NCBI GenBank assembly: GCA_030604085.1
Contig: JAUVWP010000006.1
Span: forward strand, 1-34,338
Length of the DNA: 34,338 bases
DNA from: Methanosarcinales archaeon
Lineage (GTDB): Archaea > Halobacteriota > Methanosarcinia > Methanosarcinales > Methanogasteraceae
Direction of reading: 5' to 3'
In this document: in pieces, positions 16,217 to 24,529 of the stretch
How positions within the stretch are numbered: the stretch's first letter is position 1
How the letters are laid out: every line of letters starts with the position of its first letter
Notes under the pieces: model-generated
Told to the model about the DNA's origin: nothing
Seen by the model: only the letters and a program-made list of their open reading frames with translations
The model's database searches: none
Translations under genes and position numbers: made by a program

Positions 16217-16444
16217 ATGAAAAAGAAATTATCTGAGATGGATTATGCTGAACAGGGCACCGTAACAGGGATCGAAGACGATCTGCGGAAACGGGTTGCT
16301 GGCATGGGCATCAGGGTCGGTAAGAAGCTCAGGATGGTTACGAAACAGCCGATCAAAGGTCCTGTTGATGTGGTTGTTGAAGGGGCAGAGACATCATTGG
16401 GACTGGACATGGCAGGAAAGATCACTATAGAGGTGACGAAATGA
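16217..16444 (+). CDS. feoA: Second FeoA domain protein
   Basis: A 75-residue FeoA domain starting at ATG 16217 (an upstream open stretch in this frame overlaps the previous gene). Its core is GTVTGIEDDLRKRVAGMGIRVGKKLRMV, ending 'LGLDMAGKITIEV'. It differs clearly from the first FeoA, so this is an old pair rather than a fresh duplication. It overlaps the FeoB GTPase start by four bases (ATGA) and so is translationally coupled. Two single-domain FeoA proteins plus the triple-domain one give five FeoA domains at this locus. Confidence 0.88.
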   Translation: MKKKLSEMDYAEQGTVTGIEDDLRKRVAGMGIRVGKKLRMVTKQPIKGPVDVVVEGAETSLGLDMAGKITIEVTK

Positions 16445-17004
16445 AGATTCTTCTGATGGGACACCCCAACGTTGGAAAAAGCGTCTTTTTCAACCGACTA
16501 ACAGGAGCGAACGTCACCGAGTCGAATTATCCCGGAACAATGGTCGATTACACGAAAGGATGGATGAAGATCGAGGGCGAGGACGTCGAGATCGTGGATG
16601 TGCCGGGGACGTTCTCTCTTGACCCGAAGGACAGGGCAGAGGAGGTCGCTGTTGCGATGCTGCACGAGAACAGGGATGCGAAGGTGATCTCGGTAATCGA
16701 CGCATCCAAGATCGAACGCGGGATTTATCTGGCACTGGAGATCATCGAGGAGGGTTATCCACTGGTGATCGCTCTTAATATGCGGGATGTTGCCGAAGAC
16801 AAGAACATCGTGATCGATGCTGACAGGTTAGAGCGGATTCTCGGAATTCCTGTGGTTTCGACAGTCGCAATCGCAGGCGAAGGGATCAAAGAACTTGTAT
16901 CGAGGCTTAAAGAGGCGAAACCTATCAATGTGGAGGATATTATCGCAAATGCTGCGAACGCTTCAAATACGGAAAGCGTGGCAGACGCGGGAGGTGCGGC
17001 ATGA
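16441..17004 (+). CDS. feoB: Stand-alone FeoB GTPase domain
   Basis: A 187-residue protein equal to only the N-terminal G domain of FeoB. G1 is GHPNVGKS (residues 7-14), switch I 'NYPGTMVDY', G3 DVPG (~52-55) and G4 NMRD (~117-120), followed by the FeoB-type helical region 'DADRLERILGIPVV'. The C-terminus is a short Ala/Asn-rich linker that stops at TGA. The membrane half starts in another frame at 17001 with a four-base overlap. It hydrolyses GTP to drive or gate Fe(II) import with the membrane subunit. Separate G and membrane polypeptides are a known minority arrangement, mainly in archaea and some bacteria. Confidence 0.92.
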   Translation: MKILLMGHPNVGKSVFFNRLTGANVTESNYPGTMVDYTKGWMKIEGEDVEIVDVPGTFSLDPKDRAEEVAVAMLHENRDAKVISVIDASKIERGIYLALEIIEEGYPLVIALNMRDVAEDKNIVIDADRLERILGIPVVSTVAIAGEGIKELVSRLKEAKPINVEDIIANAANASNTESVADAGGAA

Positions 17005-18236
17005 AACTGAGTACTGGCGATCGCTGGGATCTGATCGATAAGATATCGAAGGAGACCGTGACGTTTGGCGCGTATAAACACACGCTCAAGGATGCTATCG
17101 GGGAACTCACAGTAAAGCCAATGACCGGCATCCCGGTTGCGATCGCGATTATGTACGGTTTCTGGAGCATGTTCGGTTCGTTTGCAGGATTTTTCACAGA
17201 CGGATTCTTTGTCAGACTCTTTGATGCGTACTGGCTGCCATGGCTACAGGAAGTATTCCCGGGGCAGGGTGGCTGGCTATATGCCATAATGGTCGATGCA
17301 GGCGGAATCGAGAGCGGAGAGTTCGTGCTTTCCAGTAATTGTCTGGAGTCGTTTGGCGTCTTGACATCAGGGCTATTCGTTGCAATCGGTGTCGTTCTAC
17401 CTGCGATAATCATATTCTACCTGATGCTTGCACTACTCGAGGATATCGGATACATGCCACGGCTTGCGGTTCTTCTCGACACGGTGTTGCACAGAGTCGG
17501 TCTGCACGGATATGCGATCGTGCCAACGATCCTCTCACTCGGGTGCAATGTGCCGGGTGTTACTGCGACAAGAATCCTCGAGACGAAGAAGCAGCGGTTC
17601 ATCATGATGACGCTCCTTGCCATATTCATCCCGTGTGGTGCACAGATCGGGATCATGCAGGATGTGGTGCCGGATCTTATGGGATGGATTCTACTCTATC
17701 TGATCATCGGGTACTTCATCTTCGGTTACATCTTAAACAAGATTGTTCCAGGAAAAGCTCCTGAGTTTCTGATCGATGTGCCGCCGTACCGGAGACCGAT
17801 GCCGAGTAATATCGGAAAGAAGGTGGGCGGCAGGGTCAGGGGCTTTTTCATGATTGCGATTCCCTTCGTACTGATCGGCTGCGCTCTCGTGGGCATTCTC
17901 TACCAGCTCGGAGTTATCCAGTTCCTGGGTGATATGTTAGCTCCGGTCTTTGTCGGCTGGTTCGGCGTTCCCGCGGAGACTGCAGGTCCGCTCATCGCTG
18001 CGTTCTTAAGAAAAGACCTCGCTGTCGCGCAACTCTCTGTAATCGAGATGACCAAGTATCAGATGATCACAGCGGTTGTGCTCGTCTCGATCTACTTCCC
18101 GTGCGTTGCAACGTTTGCGATGATGCTAAAAGAGGGATGGAAAGAGTTGCTTGGATCGCTGGCTGTTCTTACCGTGGTCGTATTCGCTTATGGCGGACTG
18201 ATACACCTGATAGGAAAACTCCTGGGGGTGGCATAG
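17001..18236 (+). CDS. feoB: FeoB transmembrane (Gate) subunit
   Basis: A 411-residue polytopic protein corresponding to the C-terminal membrane part of FeoB. The two Gate domains are visible: 'YMPRLAVLLD' plus 'PTILSLGCNVPGVTATR' with the conserved Cys near residue 178, and 'FLRKDLAVAQL' plus 'IYFPCVATFAMM' with the second conserved Cys near residue 369. It is the Fe(II) permease of the inner membrane, working with the separate GTPase at 16441. The ATG overlaps the GTPase stop. The stop TAG (18234-18236) is followed directly and in frame by the ATG of the next gene. Confidence 0.92.
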   Translation: MKLSTGDRWDLIDKISKETVTFGAYKHTLKDAIGELTVKPMTGIPVAIAIMYGFWSMFGSFAGFFTDGFFVRLFDAYWLPWLQEVFPGQGGWLYAIMVDAGGIESGEFVLSSNCLESFGVLTSGLFVAIGVVLPAIIIFYLMLALLEDIGYMPRLAVLLDTVLHRVGLHGYAIVPTILSLGCNVPGVTATRILETKKQRFIMMTLLAIFIPCGAQIGIMQDVVPDLMGWILLYLIIGYFIFGYILNKIVPGKAPEFLIDVPPYRRPMPSNIGKKVGGRVRGFFMIAIPFVLIGCALVGILYQLGVIQFLGDMLAPVFVGWFGVPAETAGPLIAAFLRKDLAVAQLSVIEMTKYQMITAVVLVSIYFPCVATFAMMLKEGWKELLGSLAVLTVVVFAYGGLIHLIGKLLGVA

Positions 18237-18716
18237 ATGGCTGGACAATCATCCGGTGGAGCGATCTACTTCGCCATACTCGGAATCGTAACAACAGCAT
18301 TCGGACTTGCAGACCTGCTCGTAACAGTCAGCGGAAGCGAGTTTGCGTACGGAGGTCTTGAGATACCAGGCGACCTATTCAGAGGCGGCTGGGGCGGGAT
18401 CATCGTGCTCTTTGCAGGACTCTTCTACCTTTCAGGCATCAGGAACTTTGACGATATCCACCAGTTTGCAAAGGTTGCTATGGGAAGCATCCTGATCTGG
18501 GTCGTAGCAGGGAGCGACATCTTTGCGATGATCTCGGAATCGATACCAAGCTGGAATGAGGAGACCGGACCATGGTTCAACACACTCCCTGGCTTTATTG
18601 GGGCGTACGCACCTCCTTATGCGCCAGCCGTGCTATTGCTGCCGTTCTCGCTTGTGGTGATCTATTATATCCGCAAGAGAGCGTCAGGGGAAGTGGGGGG
18701 CGGGAATTCACCATGA
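18237..18716 (+). CDS. Four-helix membrane protein of the feo operon
   Basis: A 159-residue protein with about four membrane helices (AILGIVTTAFGLADLLVTV; GIIVLFAGLFYLSGI; SILIWVVAGSDIFAMI; PAVLLLPFSLVVIYYI) and no recognised motif. It starts immediately after the FeoB permease stop, in the same frame, and overlaps the next gene by four bases. Its position between FeoB and a FeoC-like protein suggests an accessory subunit of the ferrous-iron transporter, which is inference from context. I do not recognise the family. Confidence 0.75.
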   Translation: MAGQSSGGAIYFAILGIVTTAFGLADLLVTVSGSEFAYGGLEIPGDLFRGGWGGIIVLFAGLFYLSGIRNFDDIHQFAKVAMGSILIWVVAGSDIFAMISESIPSWNEETGPWFNTLPGFIGAYAPPYAPAVLLLPFSLVVIYYIRKRASGEVGGGNSP

Positions 18717-18976
18717 GCAGAATGGAAGAGGTTTTGTCAAGAATCAAGAAAGGAACTACCATTCGTTCGATCGTTAAGGAGCTTGACATGAACCGGTCCA
18801 CGCTCCTGGCGATGATCGAATTCATGGTGGACGAGCAGTATCTGAAGCAGGTAGACATGCACTGCTCCTGCTCGACCTCGAATCTATGCGAACAGTGCCA
18901 GTGCAGCGACGCGGACACCGATCACGGGACCGTGATGTATACATTGACCCCGAAAGGGCTCCGGTTCATTTCATGA
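18713..18976 (+). CDS. FeoC-like winged-helix protein with Cys cluster
   Basis: An 87-residue protein with ATG at 18713 overlapping the previous stop. The N-terminal half is a winged helix-turn-helix (MEEVLSRIKKGTTIRSIVKE followed by LDMNRSTLLAMIEFMVDEQY). The middle carries five closely spaced cysteines (CSCSTSNLCEQCQC), a plausible iron-sulfur or zinc site. The last part is the wing, 'MYTLTPKGLRFI'. This combination at the end of a feo operon matches FeoC, a small wHTH protein thought to sense Fe-S or oxygen status and to influence FeoB stability. Sequence similarity to bacterial FeoC is only architectural here. Confidence 0.78.
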   Translation: MSRMEEVLSRIKKGTTIRSIVKELDMNRSTLLAMIEFMVDEQYLKQVDMHCSCSTSNLCEQCQCSDADTDHGTVMYTLTPKGLRFIS

Positions 18977-19004
18977 ATTCTGTCAACGAAAATGTTAAAT
19001 GTAG

Positions 19005-19016
19005 TAGGGTACCCTA
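19005..19016. promoter_or_regulatory. 12-bp palindrome in the DtxR-family promoter
   Basis: TAGGGTACCCTA is a perfect inverted repeat (extended imperfectly to agTAGGGTACCCTAatact) nine bases before the ATG at 19026. Its TAGG/CCTA arms match the half-sites of the five composite boxes upstream, so autoregulation by the same regulator is likely. Confidence 0.6.
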
Positions 19017-19025
19017 ATACTAACC

Positions 19026-19485
19026 ATGCTATCCCGAAAAGCCGAGGACTACCTTGAAGCGATCCTCAATATCACGGAAGAGAAGGGACATTCCAGAATA
19101 AAGGACATTGCAGCCACCATGGACGTTAGACCGCCAAGCGTTATAGAAATGGTAAAAAAACTCGATAAAAAAAAAGTTTGTTTTCTACCGGAAATATGAT
19201 GGAGTGATACTGATCGAACGGGGGCGAGAGGTTGCGTCGATCATAAAGGATCGGCATGATACCATCAAAGCATTCTTAAAGATCATAAGCGTGCCTGAAC
19301 AGATTGCAGAGAGGGATGCATGTACAATGGAGCATGAACTGGACTCAATAACGACGAAACAGATCAAAAATCTGGTAAATTTTGTGAAGACCGCGCCAGA
19401 GTACCCTCAGTGGCTTGAACATTTTGACGAGTTTTGCATGACCGGGGAGCATCCGTGCGAGGGGAAGGTGCGGGGATCGAAGTAA
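19026..19485 (+). pseudogene. DtxR/MntR-family iron regulator with A9 frameshift
   Basis: Frame 0 encodes the helix-turn-helix (LSRKAEDYLEAILNITEEKG through PPSVIEMVKKLDKKK) and then stops at TGA 19197-19199 after 57 residues. If one A is removed from the run of nine at 19167-19175, the frame continues FVFYRKYDGVILIERGREVA to 19485, giving a normal 152-aa protein. In that reading the metal ligands fall exactly at MntR numbering: D8, E11, H77, C99, E102, H103. The Cys at 99 is the DtxR/IdeR-type ligand (DACTMEH), which favours iron rather than manganese. It is therefore the natural regulator of the adjacent feo/flavodoxin boxes. The A9 run could be a sequencing error, a phase-variable tract or a slippage site. 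Confidence 0.85.
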
Positions 19486-19499
19486 GGAGATATCATCAC

Positions 19500-20690
19500 T
19501 CAAAATCCCGCCCGCTTAGCAACAGAGTCCACATCCTTGTCCCCCCTGCCTGACAGATTGATCACAACAACATCCCCGAGTTCCCCGGTCTCAGCCGCCT
19601 TCTTCACATACGCAACCGCATGTGCCGATTCAAGCGCGGGGATGATCCCCTCAAGCCTCGAGAGCTCGAAGAACGCATCAAGAGTCTCGTCATCGCTCAC
19701 ATTCCTCGGCTTGATCCTGCCGATATCCGCAAGGTACGCGAGTTCAGGACCGACGCCGGCATAATCGAGACCCGTGGCAATCGAGGACGATTCAAGGATC
19801 TGCCCGTACTTATTCTGCAGTATCTTTGTCATCGCGCCGTGGAGCGACCCGAGTTCGCCGGTACAGAGCGATGCCGAATGGTACGCGGTCTTCTCGGTAA
19901 CCATAAGGTTGCTGCCACCCGCCTCAACCGCGAATAGATCGACATCCGCGTCGTCCAGAAATGGATAGAATACGCCGATCGCGTTGCTGCCCCCGCCTGC
20001 ACATGCAACGATCGAGTCAGGGAGCCGCCCTTCCGCATGCATGATCTGATCCTTCGCTTCATTCCCGACGATTGTCTGGAAGTCCCTGACGATCACAGGA
20101 TACGGGTACGGACCGACTACGGATCCGATGATGTAATACGTGTTCTCGACAATTGCGACCCAGTCCCGGAGCGTCTCGTTGATCGCATCCTTAAGCGTCT
20201 TTGATCCCGACTCCACTGGAACTACTTTCGCTCCGAGAAGCTGCATCCGGTAGACGTTCATCCGCTGGCGTTCCATATCGACAGAGCCCATGTAGACCAC
20301 GGTCTCGATCCCGAGGTTTGCGCCAGCCATCGCAACTGCGGTTCCGTGCTGCCCGGCTCCTGTTTCTGCGATGATCCGCGTCTTTCCCATGTACTTCGCA
20401 AGGAGCGCCTGCCCTATCGTGTTGTTCAGTTTATGCGCGCCGCCGTGCACGAGATCCTCCCGCTTGATGTATATTTTGACGCCGTACGCATTGCTCAGGC
20501 GTTTCGCGTGATAGAGCGGCGTCGGTCTGCCCGCGAAGTCTGCGAGATAGCGGTCAAGCTCGGCTGTGAATTCAGGATCGTTCTTGTATTTCTCGTAACC
20601 CGCGGTCAGTTCTTCTATGGCTGGCATCAGGATCTCAGGGAGGAACTGCCCGCCGTATATCCCGAATTTGGTGGTAGTTTTTGGGGTCAT
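19500..20690 (-). CDS. trpB: Tryptophan synthase beta chain
   Basis: The protein has 396 residues, normal for TrpB1. The PLP Schiff-base lysine is K87 in GGAHKLNNT, the catalytic glutamate is E109 in AETGAGQHG, and the phosphate-binding loop is [10 protein letters not shown]. '[17 protein letters not shown]' and '[13 protein letters not shown]' are further family marks. It condenses indole with serine to give tryptophan. No other trp gene is adjacent. The first codons ([16 protein letters not shown]) and upstream leader are the parent of the degenerate copies found before several accessory genes. The upstream neighbour is separated by ~150 bp. Confidence 0.97.
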   Translation of the reverse strand: MTPKTTTKFGIYGGQFLPEILMPAIEELTAGYEKYKNDPEFTAELDRYLADFAGRPTPLYHAKRLSNAYGVKIYIKREDLVHGGAHKLNNTIGQALLAKYMGKTRIIAETGAGQHGTAVAMAGANLGIETVVYMGSVDMERQRMNVYRMQLLGAKVVPVESGSKTLKDAINETLRDWVAIVENTYYIIGSVVGPYPYPVIVRDFQTIVGNEAKDQIMHAEGRLPDSIVACAGGGSNAIGVFYPFLDDADVDLFAVEAGGSNLMVTEKTAYHSASLCTGELGSLHGAMTKILQNKYGQILESSSIATGLDYAGVGPELAYLADIGRIKPRNVSDDETLDAFFELSRLEGIIPALESAHAVAYVKKAAETGELGDVVVINLSGRGDKDVDSVAKRAGF

Positions 20691-20750
20691 GGTTTTTCTG
20701 TGCTTCGTGATGGTGTTTTGTTTGGTGGTTGCGGCTTAAGATGGATGTAA
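20641..20750 (-). repeat. Parent trpB head and leader (C1)
   Basis: This segment covers the first ~16 codons of trpB and about 60 bp of leader, including the conserved 'cttaag' promoter-like hexamer and an A/C-rich untranslated stretch. It aligns with copies at 22831-22952 (C2), 24951-24993 (C3, coding part only) and 26071-26182 (C4), all on the same strand. A coding-only copy is at 15732 (C5, opposite strand). Confidence 0.8.
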
Positions 20751-20841
20751 GTTCACCAGTGGTATATCGATTACATAGCTGAGCGTGTAACCGTGGAGGA
20801 TCTGCTTTTCTCTCGTAAAACTAACATCAAATATCATGAAA

Positions 20842-21429
20842 TCAACTTGCATTAGCAGCTGGAAGACCCTGAAGAGTTACCAGATTAAACTCCTCAAGAA
20901 AGGTTATCGCAGTTTTGGCTTCGTCCTCACTGATCTTCCATCCCAACGCTTTCGCCTCCTCCAGTATCTCATCGGATGTCATCGGCTTTCCTTCGAGTTT
21001 CAGAATATGGTCCATCTTTGCCGCTATCGAGAGGTTCTTATAATCCTGCACCATGCCCAACTCCTGCAGCTTATATAGCGATTGCTTTATCTGCTTTGCC
21101 TCATCCCCATACTTCTCTTCGATAAATTCTGCAATATCTTTTCCTATATCTGTTAAATAATAGATATATTTTCTCGGCTCGAATGTGATGTGGAAATCAA
21201 AGGACGGATATTCCACAATCTCTTCCTTTACAATACCACTGGCTTTCAGACTTTCCAGCGCGTCAGCGATCTCAGTGCAGTACGGTCCATAGTAATATGG
21301 GGTAAACTCGATCCCCAATCCAATCTTTTCGTTCAGGAAATATTCAGTCTTCTGTAACAATGTTCTGCCAGCAATCATCTTCTTCTCGCTGTACAGCAGC
21401 GTCAATAGTATCGATTCGTCCACCCTCAT
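20842..21429 (-). CDS. YwgA-like winged-helix protein
   Basis: A 195-residue protein starting at ATG 21429, which overlaps the HD gene stop (ATGA). The N-terminal half resembles a winged helix (ILLTLLYSEKKMIAGRTLLQ, then 'FTPYYYGPYCTEIADALESLKASG'). The rest is helical, with a Glu/Lys-rich segment. An HD phosphohydrolase followed by a protein of this type recalls the Bacillus YwfO-YwgA neighbourhood, so I call it YwgA-like. Function is unknown; it may regulate or inhibit the HD enzyme. The operon starts directly behind trpB-head copy C2. Confidence 0.65.
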   Translation of the reverse strand: MRVDESILLTLLYSEKKMIAGRTLLQKTEYFLNEKIGLGIEFTPYYYGPYCTEIADALESLKASGIVKEEIVEYPSFDFHITFEPRKYIYYLTDIGKDIAEFIEEKYGDEAKQIKQSLYKLQELGMVQDYKNLSIAAKMDHILKLEGKPMTSDEILEEAKALGWKISEDEAKTAITFLEEFNLVTLQGLPAANAS

Positions 21430-22766
21430 ATCAATTCCTCCTTGATGATTTCCATTATATTCTCTCTGTTATCTCGTATAAAGTCCTGTCGTTCTTTGCG
21501 AATGGCCATACTATCAAGTGGTGCATAAATGTATAGCATTTCCTTCTCTGGATCAACAGAAGGGTTGCTAAAAATTTCTGAAACATATGCGAACGGTTTT
21601 CGCTTGCCCAGCCTTGTTTTTACCATGATATCCTCGACAGCTATCTTAACCCGGTAATCCTTGAATGTTGGATTCGAAGTGCTTTTTCTATCCAGTATCA
21701 CCAATTCTCTCGGTACTTTAAGAATCTCTGCAACTCTGCCGCATATTTGTTCCATCTGATCATCGGAGGGGTTCCGCGCATTCATGAGCAATATCCCATC
21801 ATCGAAATTCCCTTCGTTGATCTCTATATTAAAAATCTCCTTAAATAATTTTCTATTAATTATATTTCTAAAATATTTCTTTGCCCAGCCATTGCTTTTC
21901 GATACAATGGCATGCGCAAGTGTGGTATCATCATATCGGATAAAATTTGATAAATAGTCAGAATCATTGTTGAATTTATATACGTTTTCAACATCCTCTA
22001 TACGCTCTTCCAGCGCAAACTCCACTCCCCTCACAAGCATAGCATCGGTGATTCGCCTTATTCGGTGCTGATACACCTGCACGTTCATGTGATATTTCGC
22101 AAGCAATAATTGCTCGATTGCATGGATACCTTCCTCTTTTATGCCCAGTTGTGTTCCATCCCTACCAAGTTCTACTGGGGTCATGCTCTCAATTACTTTA
22201 TCTAGATCAAATTTCCCATACTCAACCCCCGCAAAATAACTGTCTCTCCGTAGATAATCGAACTTATCGACATCAAGCGGTCCAGATACGATATCTTTCT
22301 CTATGGATCGCTTTGGCTGTTTCTGAAGCAGTGCGATTATATTGTTTTGCTCTTCATCAGAAAGTATGCTTCTTATTTCTTCATTCTGCTCAATAAGGAT
22401 TATACTCATCAATTCATGCGCATTATGAGCTTTATATTCAGTTAAAATACTTTTATCTACATTTTTATCCATGATATATTCCGAAACATGAGAGAAAGGA
22501 CCGTGACCGATATCGTGGAGAAGTCCTGCCAACCTCAGGATTTTTATTTTATCTTCGCCCAATTCCAGTTCGCTGCTAATCCTTCCACATAAATGCATTA
22601 CACCGAGTGAATGTTCGAATCTGGTATGATGTGCTCCCGGGTATACAAAATTTGCAAGAGCCAGTTGCTTTATCCCTCGCAGCCGCTGGAACAGACGCGT
22701 ATTCATAATCTGCTCTTCTTTATCATTGTATTCGATCAATCCGTACAGAGGGTCTCTTACTTCCAT
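21426..22766 (-). CDS. HD-domain phosphohydrolase (dNTPase/SAMHD1-like)
   Basis: ATG 22766 has an AGGAG site seven bases upstream and is preferred to an in-frame TTG at 22772. The 446-residue protein opens with 'VRDPLYGLIEYND', typical of archaeal/bacterial YwfO-type HD proteins. The metal site is H...HD...: HHTRFEHSLGVMHL (near 46-60), LLHDIGHGPFSH (near 86-97) and a later 'DVDKFDYLRRD'. Such enzymes hydrolyse dNTPs to deoxynucleosides and triphosphate, and some protect against viruses by nucleotide depletion. The gene is translationally coupled to the YwgA-like gene. A 33-codon trpB-derived leader ORF ends 15 nt before this start. Confidence 0.88.
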   Translation of the reverse strand: MEVRDPLYGLIEYNDKEEQIMNTRLFQRLRGIKQLALANFVYPGAHHTRFEHSLGVMHLCGRISSELELGEDKIKILRLAGLLHDIGHGPFSHVSEYIMDKNVDKSILTEYKAHNAHELMSIILIEQNEEIRSILSDEEQNNIIALLQKQPKRSIEKDIVSGPLDVDKFDYLRRDSYFAGVEYGKFDLDKVIESMTPVELGRDGTQLGIKEEGIHAIEQLLLAKYHMNVQVYQHRIRRITDAMLVRGVEFALEERIEDVENVYKFNNDSDYLSNFIRYDDTTLAHAIVSKSNGWAKKYFRNIINRKLFKEIFNIEINEGNFDDGILLMNARNPSDDQMEQICGRVAEILKVPRELVILDRKSTSNPTFKDYRVKIAVEDIMVKTRLGKRKPFAYVSEIFSNPSVDPEKEMLYIYAPLDSMAIRKERQDFIRDNRENIMEIIKEELI

Positions 22767-22781
22767 CTTCAATCTCCTGAT

Positions 22782-22952
22782 TTATTGTTCGCCTTTTAAT
22801 ATATGGCTCATATCTAGCATCAAGCTTTCGGGCACGAATTGCCCACCGTATATTCCAAATTTGGTGCTGGTTTTTGGGGTCATGTGTATTGTGTTTCTGG
22901 GTGCTTTCGTGATGATGTTTGTTCGATGTTGATGTTTAAGATTGTTGGCTAT
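22782..22952 (-). repeat. trpB head copy C2 with leader, upstream of HD gene
   Basis: On the minus strand an ORF from ATG 22883 to TAA 22782 reads [20 protein letters not shown] and then diverges from TrpB, giving 33 residues in total. The first 20 residues differ from TrpB at only three positions. The homology extends upstream through the leader to 22952, where 'atagccaacaatcttaa' is shared exactly with copy C4. The TAG stop of the TPR gene (22949-22951) lies inside this leader. The ORF ends just before the HD gene, so it is positioned as a translated leader peptide. Confidence 0.85.
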
Positions 22953-24529
22953 TTTATGAACTCTGCCGATTTGGGTTTTATCGCCTTGCCTTCGGTGTCC
23001 CGAGACAATTCAAGTCCAGATGGACCGACCTTGAAATAATTAGATTCCGAAAATAAAACTGTTGCAGTCAATAAACTCATGAGAAATACAACGAGTGCAA
23101 CAAATTCAGTACCGGATAATTTATCATGACAGAATAAATAATATGTGCTAATACTTACAAGGATGATTGCTGCCATAAGTCCGCGAGGTACTGTCAGTAT
23201 TTTGGTCTCAGATATCTTCCTTACCGCTCTAAGATTGTGATACGCTTTGCTGTGCGTTGAATCAGAATATATTGCCGCTTCAAAGTTTTCTTTTGCTTTC
23301 TTTTGCTGACCCAGTTCTACAAGAACGTATCCGAGACTGTTTAAATAATCTGCATTTGTCGGCTCCAATTCCAACGCGCTCTCATATTCTTTCTTTGCAT
23401 CTTCATAGCATTCTTCGTCTGTTAATATGTTTCCAAGATTATAATGAGACTCATCAAAATTGAAGTCTATCTGTATTGCTTTTCTTAATTGTTCTTCTGC
23501 GTCGATAGGTCTTTTCAATTTGTACAATACCTCGCCGAGATTATTATATATGCCAGCATCCTCTGGATCGTATCGAATTGCTTTTTCATAACAGTATAGG
23601 GATTTTTCATACTTTTCAAGACTCCAGTAGGCAACCCCCTTGTTATTCCAAGCATAGCTTGGTTTATCAAAGTTTTCATCCTCAAGCGCTTTTTCATAGC
23701 AGTCTACGGCTTTCTCATATTCTCCAAGATTTTCGTAGGCAACCCCCATGTTATTCCGGGCATCGCCGGATATTTCAAAAGTTTCATCCTCAAGCGCGTT
23801 TTCAAAGCATTCTATGGCTTTTTCATGCTTTTCAAGTCTCCCGTAGGCAACCCCTATGTTATTCCAAGCATTGCCGAGTGTGGCATAGGTTTCATCCTCA
23901 AGCGCGTTTTCAAAGCATTCTATGGCATTTTCATACTTTTCAAGTATCCCATAGACAACCCCCATGTCATTCCAAACATCACTGGGCGTAGCATAGGTTT
24001 CATCCTCAAGTGCGTTTTCAAAGCATTCTATGGCTTTTTCATGCTTTTCAAGACTCCAGTAGGCAACCCCCATATTAAACCATGCATTATTGAGCGTAGC
24101 ATAGGTTTCATCCTCAAGCGCTTTTTCATAGCAGTCTATGGCTTTTTCATACTTTTCAAGACCCTTATAGGCAACCCCCATGTTATTCCAAGCATCACCG
24201 GGTGTTCTAAAGTTTTCATCCTCAAGCGCTTTTCCAAAACACTCTATGGATTTTTCATGCTCTCCACGACCCACATAGGTAACCCCCATGATGTACCAAG
24301 CCTTGCCGGGCATATCATAGTTTTCATCATCAAGTGCTTTTTTGAAGCATGCTATGGCATTCTCATACTCTTCGAGAAATCCATAGGCAACCCCCATGTT
24401 AAACCATACATCGCCGGGTGTAGCATAATTTTCATCTTCAATCGCTTTTTCAAAGCACTCAATCGCCTTTGAGTACTCCCCCTGATCGTAAAATTCCTTT
24501 CCACGTTCGAATACTGCTTCTCCGTTCAT
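22949..24529 (-). CDS. TPR-repeat protein with C-terminal membrane helices
   Basis: The protein has 526 residues. The N-terminal part is about eight 36-residue TPRs with nearly identical phrasing (EKAIECFENALEDETYAT, then 'AWNNMGVAYGRLE'), followed by four canonical 34-residue TPRs. Two hydrophobic helices follow (GLMAAIILVSISTYYLF; FVALVVFLMSLLTATVLF), and a short polar tail ends the protein. It is thus a membrane-anchored protein-interaction scaffold, with the repeats probably in the cytosol. It overlaps the AbrB-like gene by four bases (ATGA) and forms a two-gene unit behind trpB-head copy C3. Function is unknown; it may be the effector partner of the AbrB-like protein. Confidence 0.85.
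   Translation of the reverse strand: MNGEAVFERGKEFYDQGEYSKAIECFEKAIEDENYATPGDVWFNMGVAYGFLEEYENAIACFKKALDDENYDMPGKAWYIMGVTYVGRGEHEKSIECFGKALEDENFRTPGDAWNNMGVAYKGLEKYEKAIDCYEKALEDETYATLNNAWFNMGVAYWSLEKHEKAIECFENALEDETYATPSDVWNDMGVVYGILEKYENAIECFENALEDETYATLGNAWNNIGVAYGRLEKHEKAIECFENALEDETFEISGDARNNMGVAYENLGEYEKAVDCYEKALEDENFDKPSYAWNNKGVAYWSLEKYEKSLYCYEKAIRYDPEDAGIYNNLGEVLYKLKRPIDAEEQLRKAIQIDFNFDESHYNLGNILTDEECYEDAKKEYESALELEPTNADYLNSLGYVLVELGQQKKAKENFEAAIYSDSTHSKAYHNLRAVRKISETKILTVPRGLMAAIILVSISTYYLFCHDKLSGTEFVALVVFLMSLLTATVLFSESNYFKVGPSGLELSRDTEGKAIKPKSAEFIK
23611..24475. repeat. Tandem ~108-bp coding repeats (TPR array)
   Basis: Eight consecutive units of about 108 bp encode the 36-residue TPRs. 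Conserved words such as 'ttcatcctcaagcgc' and 'gtaggcaacccccatgtta' recur in nearly every unit. High DNA identity between units suggests recent expansion and a potential for copy-number change. Confidence 0.85.

Noticed and set aside
15659-18236. Genome-wide recoding of TAG as a sense codon
   Set aside because: TAG ends the triple-FeoA gene (followed by a hairpin), the FeoB permease and gpmI at normal lengths, so it acts as a stop here.
23611-24475. Regular ~108-bp repeats resembling a repeat array
   Set aside because: They are in-frame TPR codons of one protein and no spacers vary as in CRISPR.
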